Origin: Tachypleus tridentatus
Taxonomy: Eukaryota > Arthropoda > Merostomata > Xiphosura > Limulidae
Direction of reading: 5' to 3'
Assembly: GCF_004210375.1 (NCBI RefSeq)
Contig: NC_134832.1
Span: 153,943,592-154,007,591 of the forward strand
DNA length: 64,000 nucleotides
In this document: one piece after another, positions 59,474-64,000 of the stretch
Numbering within the stretch: the stretch's first letter is position 1
How the letters are laid out: each line of letters opens with the position of its first letter
Position numbers and translations under genes: made by a program
Notes under the pieces: generated by a model
The model's input: the letters and a program-made list of their open reading frames with translations, nothing else
The model's database searches: none
What the model was told of the DNA's origin: nothing

Positions 59474-62400
59474 TTACTTGTTAATCTCTCACAATATCAG
59501 TGTTATTACAATTTCTTCTTCTAATCTCATTGTTATTACTATTTCGTATTTAGTTTTTCTTGTAATCTTAGTGTTATTATTCCTTATCCAGTTCTTGTTT
59601 TACTGTCAGAGTTATTTCTATTCCTTATTTAGTTAGTCTCGAAATATCACTGTTGTTGTTATTTATTATCCAGTTATTGTTCTACTATAAGTGTTATTTC
59701 TATTTCTTATTTAGTTCTTCTTATAATATCACTGTTGTTATTATTCCTTATCCATTTATTATTCTACTATCAGTATTATTTCCATCCCTTATTTAATTCT
59801 TCTTATAATATCACTGTTAATATTATTCTTTATCCAGTTCTTGTTCAACTGTCAGAGTAATTAGTATTCCTTATTTGGTTCTTCTTACAATATCACTGTT
59901 TGTTATTATTCCTTATCCAGTTCTTGTTCTACTGTCAGAGTTATTCCTATTCCATTATTAGTTCTTCTAAAATCACTCTTCTTATTATTCCTTATCCAGT
60001 TCTTGTTTTACTATCAGAGTTATTTCTATTCCTTATTTAGTTCTTCTTGTAATATCACTGTTGTTATTATTCCTCATCCTGTTCTTGTTCTACTATCAGT
60101 GTTATTTCTATTCCTTAATTAGTTCTTCTTGTAATGTCACTATTCTTATTATACCTTATACAGTTTTTGTTCTACTGTCAGCGTTATTTCTATTTCTAAT
60201 TTAGTTCTTCTTATAATATCACTGTTCTTATTATTCCTTATCCAGTTCTTGTTCTTCTGTTAGAGTTATTTCTATACCTTAATTAGTTCTTCTTCTAATA
60301 TCACCGTTGTTATTATACATGATACAGTTCTTGTTTTACTATCAGTGTTATTTCTATATCTTAATTGGTTCTTCTTGTAGTATCAATATTGATATTATTC
60401 CTTATCCAATTCTTGTTCTACTATCAGTGTTTTTCTATTTCTTATTTAGTTCTTCTTATAACATCACCGTTGTTATTATTCCATATCCAGTTCTTGTTCT
60501 TTTATCAGTGTTATTTCCATACCTTAATTAGTTCTTCTTGTAAGATCACCGTTGTTATTATTCCATACACAGTTATTGTTTTAATATAAGAGTTATTTCG
60601 ATTCCTTATTTAGTTCTTGTTGTAATATCACTGTTGTTAGTATTTCTTATCCAGTTCTTGTTTTCTATCAGTGTTATTTCTATATCTTAACTTCTTGTTA
60701 TATCATCGTTGTTATTATTCCTTATTCAGTTCTTGTTTTACTATCACAGTAATTTTTATTCCTTATATGTTTCTTCTTATAATATCACTGTTGTTATTAT
60801 TCCTTATCCAGTTCTTGTTCTGTTGACAGAGTTATTTCTATTCCGTTATTAATTGTTCTTCTAATATCACTCTTCTTATTATTCCTTATCCGGTTCTTTA
60901 TCTACTTTCAGAGTTATTTCTGTTCCTTAATTAGATCTTCTTGTAATACCACTGTTGTTATTATTCCTTATCCACTTCTAGTTCTACTATCAGAGTTATT
61001 TCTATTTCTTATTCTGATCTTTTTATAATATAACTTTTGTTATTATTTCTTATTCTTTTCTTGTTTTACTATCAGTGTTATTTTTATATCTTAATTAGTT
61101 CATCTTGTAGTATCACAGTTGTTATTATTTCTTATTTAAATCTTGTTCTGCAATCAGTGTTATTTCTAAAACTTAGTTAGTTCTTCTAGTAAGATCAACG
61201 TTGTTATTATTCCTTATCCAGTTCTTGTTTTACTATCAGAGTTATTTCTATTCCTTATTTATTTCTTCTACAAATATCACTGTTGTTATTATTCTTTATC
61301 CAGTTCTTGTGTCACTGTCAGAGTCAGTTCTATTTCTTTTTTAGTTCTTCTTGTAATATCACCGTTGTTATTATTTCTTATCCAGTTCTTGTTCAGCTGT
61401 CAGAGTTATTTCTGTTTCTTATTTAGCACTTCTTATAATAGCACTGTTTTTATTATTCCTTATCCAGTTATTGTCCTCCATCAAAGTTATTTATATTCCT
61501 TAAATACTTCGTCTCGTAATATCGCTGTTGTTATTATTCTTATCCAGTTCTTGTTCTACTATCAGTGTTATTTCTATTTCTTATTTAGTTCTTCTTGTAA
61601 CATCACCGTTGTCATTATTCCTTATCCAGTTCTTGTTCTACTGTCAGAGTTATTTCTTTCCTTATTTAGTTCTTCTTGTATTATCACTGTTGTTATTATT
61701 TCTTATCCAGTTCTTGTTCTTCTATAAGTGTTATTTCTATTCCTTATTTAGTTCTTTTTGTAATATCAATATTGTTATTATTCCTTACCCAGTTCTTGTT
61801 CAACTGTCAGTGTTATTTCTATTGCTTTTTTAGTTCTTCTTGTAATATCATTGTTGTTATTATTCCTCATCCTGTTCTTGTTCTACTGTCAGTGTTATTT
61901 CTATTGCTTATTTTGTTCTTCTTGTAATATCATTGTTGTTATTATTCCTTACCCAGTTCTTGTTCAAATGTCAGTGTTATTTCTATTCCTTATTTAGTTC
62001 TTCTTGCAATGTCACTATTGTTATTATTCCTTATACAGTTTTTGTTCTTCTGTCAGAGATATTTCTATTCCTTAAATAGTCCGTCTCGTAATATTACTGT
62101 TGTTATTAATCCTTATCCAGTTCTTGTTCTACTATCAGTGTTATTTCTATTTCTTATTTAGTTCCTCTAATAACATCACCGTTGTTATTATTCTTTATCC
62201 AGTTCTTGTTCTACTGTGAGAGTTATTTTTTCCTTATTTAGTTCTTCTTGTAATATCACTGTTGTTATTACTTTTTATCCACTTCTAGTTCAACTGTCAG
62301 AGTTATTTCTATTGCTTTTTTAGTTCTTCTTGTAATATCACTGTTGTTATTATTCCTCATCCTGTTCTTGTTCTACTGTCAGTGTTATTTCTATTGCTTA

Positions 62401-64000
62401 TTTTGTTCTTCTTGTAATATCATTGTTGTTATTATTCCTTACCCAGTTCTTGTTCAAATGTCAGTGTTATTTCTATTCCTTATTTAGTTCTTCTTGCAAT
62501 GTCACTATTGTTATTATTCCTTATACAGTTGTTGTTCTTCTGTCAGAGATATTTCTATTCCTTAAATAGTCCGTCTCGTAATATTACTGTTGTTATTAAT
62601 CCTTATCCAGTTCTTGTTCTACTATCAGTGTTATTTCTATTTCTTATTTAGTTCCTCTAATAACATCACCGTTGTTATTATTCTTTATCCAGTTCTTGTT
62701 CTACTGTGAGAGTTATTTTTTCCTTATTTAGTTCTTCTTGTAATATCACTGTTGTTATTACTTCTTATCCACTTCTAGTTCAACTGTCAGAGTTATTTCT
62801 ATTCCGTTATTAATTGTTCTTCTAATATCACTCTTCTTATTATTCCTTATACTGTTCTTGTTCTACTGTCAGAGTTATTTCTATACCTTAATTAGTTCTT
62901 CTTGAAATATCAGTGTTGTTATTATTTCTTATCCATTTCTTTTTTTACTATCAGTGTTATTTTTATACATTAATTAGGTCTTCTTGTAATATCACCGTTG
63001 TTATTATTCCTTATCCAGTTCTTGTTCTTCTATCAGTGTTATTACTATACCTTGATTAGTTCTTCTTGTAAGATCACCGTTGTTATTACTTCTTATCCAC
63101 TTCTAGTTCAACTGTCAGAGTTATTTCTATTCCGTTATTAATTGTTCTTCTAATATCACTCTTCTTATTATTCCTTATACTGTTCTTGTTCTACTGTCAG
63201 AGTTATTTCTATACCTTAATTAGTTCTTCTTGAAATATCAGTGTTGTTATTATTTCTTATCCATTTCTTTTTTTACTATCAGTGTTATTACTATACCTTG
63301 ATTAGTTCTTCTTGTAAGATCACCGTTGTTATTATTCCTTATCCAGTTCTTGTTCTACTGTCAGAGTTATTTCTATTTCTTATTTAGATCTTCTTATAAT
63401 AGCACTGTTGTTATTATTTCTTATCCAGTTTTTGTCTACCATCAAAGTTATTTCTATTCCTTAAATAGTTCGTCTCGTAATATTTGTTGTTATTATTCCT
63501 TATACAGTTGTTGTTCTATTGTCAGTGTTAATTCTATTCAAAAGTTAGTTCTTATAATATCACGGTTGTTATTATTCCTTATCCAGTTCTTGTTCTACTA
63601 TCAGAGTTATTTCTATACCTTAATTAGTTCTTCTTGAAGGATCACCGTTGTTATTATTCCTTACCCAGTTCTTTTTGTACTATGAAAGTTATTTCTATTT
63701 GTTATTTCGTTCTTCTTATAATATCACCGTTGTTATCATTCCTTATCCATATCTTGTTCTACTCTCAGTGATATTTTTATTCCTAAGTTAGTTCTTCTTA
63801 TAATATCAACGTTGTTATTTTTCCTATCCATTTTTTGTCCTACTCTCAGAGTTCTTTTTCTATTTCTTATTTAGTTCTTTATGTAATATCATTGTTGTTA
63901 CTATTCTTTAATCAGATCTTGTGTTACTGTCAGTTTTAGTTCTATTCTTTTTTTAGTTCTTCTTGTAATATCACTGTTGTTATTATTCCTTATCCAGTTC
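59474..64000. repeat. 82-bp satellite built from two diverged 41-bp halves
   Basis: Half A is 'agttcttcttgtaatatcac' + 'cgttgttattattccttatcc'. Half B is 'agttcttgttctactatcag' + 'tgttatttctattccttattt'. The halves align with each other along their length. Copies are diverged, and the array runs off the window end. Internal longer duplications are visible: 61801-62290 against 62291-62780 (about 490 bp, six units less two bases) and about 62771 against 63099 (328 bp, four units). Open frames of the type 'PYPVLVLL' are repeat by-products. Confidence 0.95.

Noticed and set aside
59436-63637. Hydrophobic open frames in the 82-bp satellite that look like membrane proteins
   Set aside because: T-rich repeat translated as Leu/Ile/Phe/Tyr. 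No conservation beyond the repeat, and frames break often.

Overview
This is animal (eukaryotic) DNA: AT-rich, gene-poor, with long introns, GT/AG-bounded exons, relics of several transposon classes and a very high load of tandem repeats. About 60% of the 64 kb is tandem repeat by eye. The tRNA-headed SINEs (conserved body with 'agtagcccaagagttggcgg') resemble a SINE I associate with horseshoe crabs (Limulus/Tachypleus), so a chelicerate is my best guess. That is recognition from memory, not a database result.

Layout. (1) 1-21038: one 53-bp satellite array, about 395 copies, entering from the left edge. (2) 21039-23901: a degenerate L1/Tx1-like LINE fragment fused to a 5'-truncated Tc1-like transposon, with decayed satellite continuing on the far side (23902-23975). 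(3) 24050-33310: the last five coding exons of a DEG/ENaC (degenerin/ASIC-type) sodium channel on the + strand. All splice phases agree, and the introns hold a Penelope-like retroelement relic, SINEs and minisatellites. (4) 34390-37200: an old ~36-bp repeat, a SINE, and a 63-bp minisatellite built from the SINE tail plus the old repeat, then Tc1 relics and another SINE. (5) 37823-40173: a 54/108-bp repeat that can encode a Thr/Asn/Gln-rich repeat protein, broken by one missing G. (6) 40920-44090: a CR1/L2-like LINE relic on the minus strand and a mariner relic whose third catalytic motif was amplified into an 80-bp minisatellite. (7) 46475-48240: 25-bp and 35-bp minisatellites leading up to the first coding exon (48576-48666) of a probable kainate/AMPA-type ionotropic glutamate receptor. 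(8) 48667-64000: probably the first intron of that receptor, packed with 40-, 43-, 75-, 38-, 46-, 30- and 82-bp tandem arrays. The last array runs off the right edge.

Only two host genes are supported with confidence, and both are neuronal ion-channel families: the 3' end of a DEG/ENaC channel and the 5' end of an ionotropic glutamate receptor. The repeat-protein ORF between them is uncertain. No operon, CRISPR array, functional rRNA/tRNA gene or complete mobile element was seen. The most interesting material is the layered origin of new tandem repeats from transposon pieces, and the paralogous empty site for one SINE.
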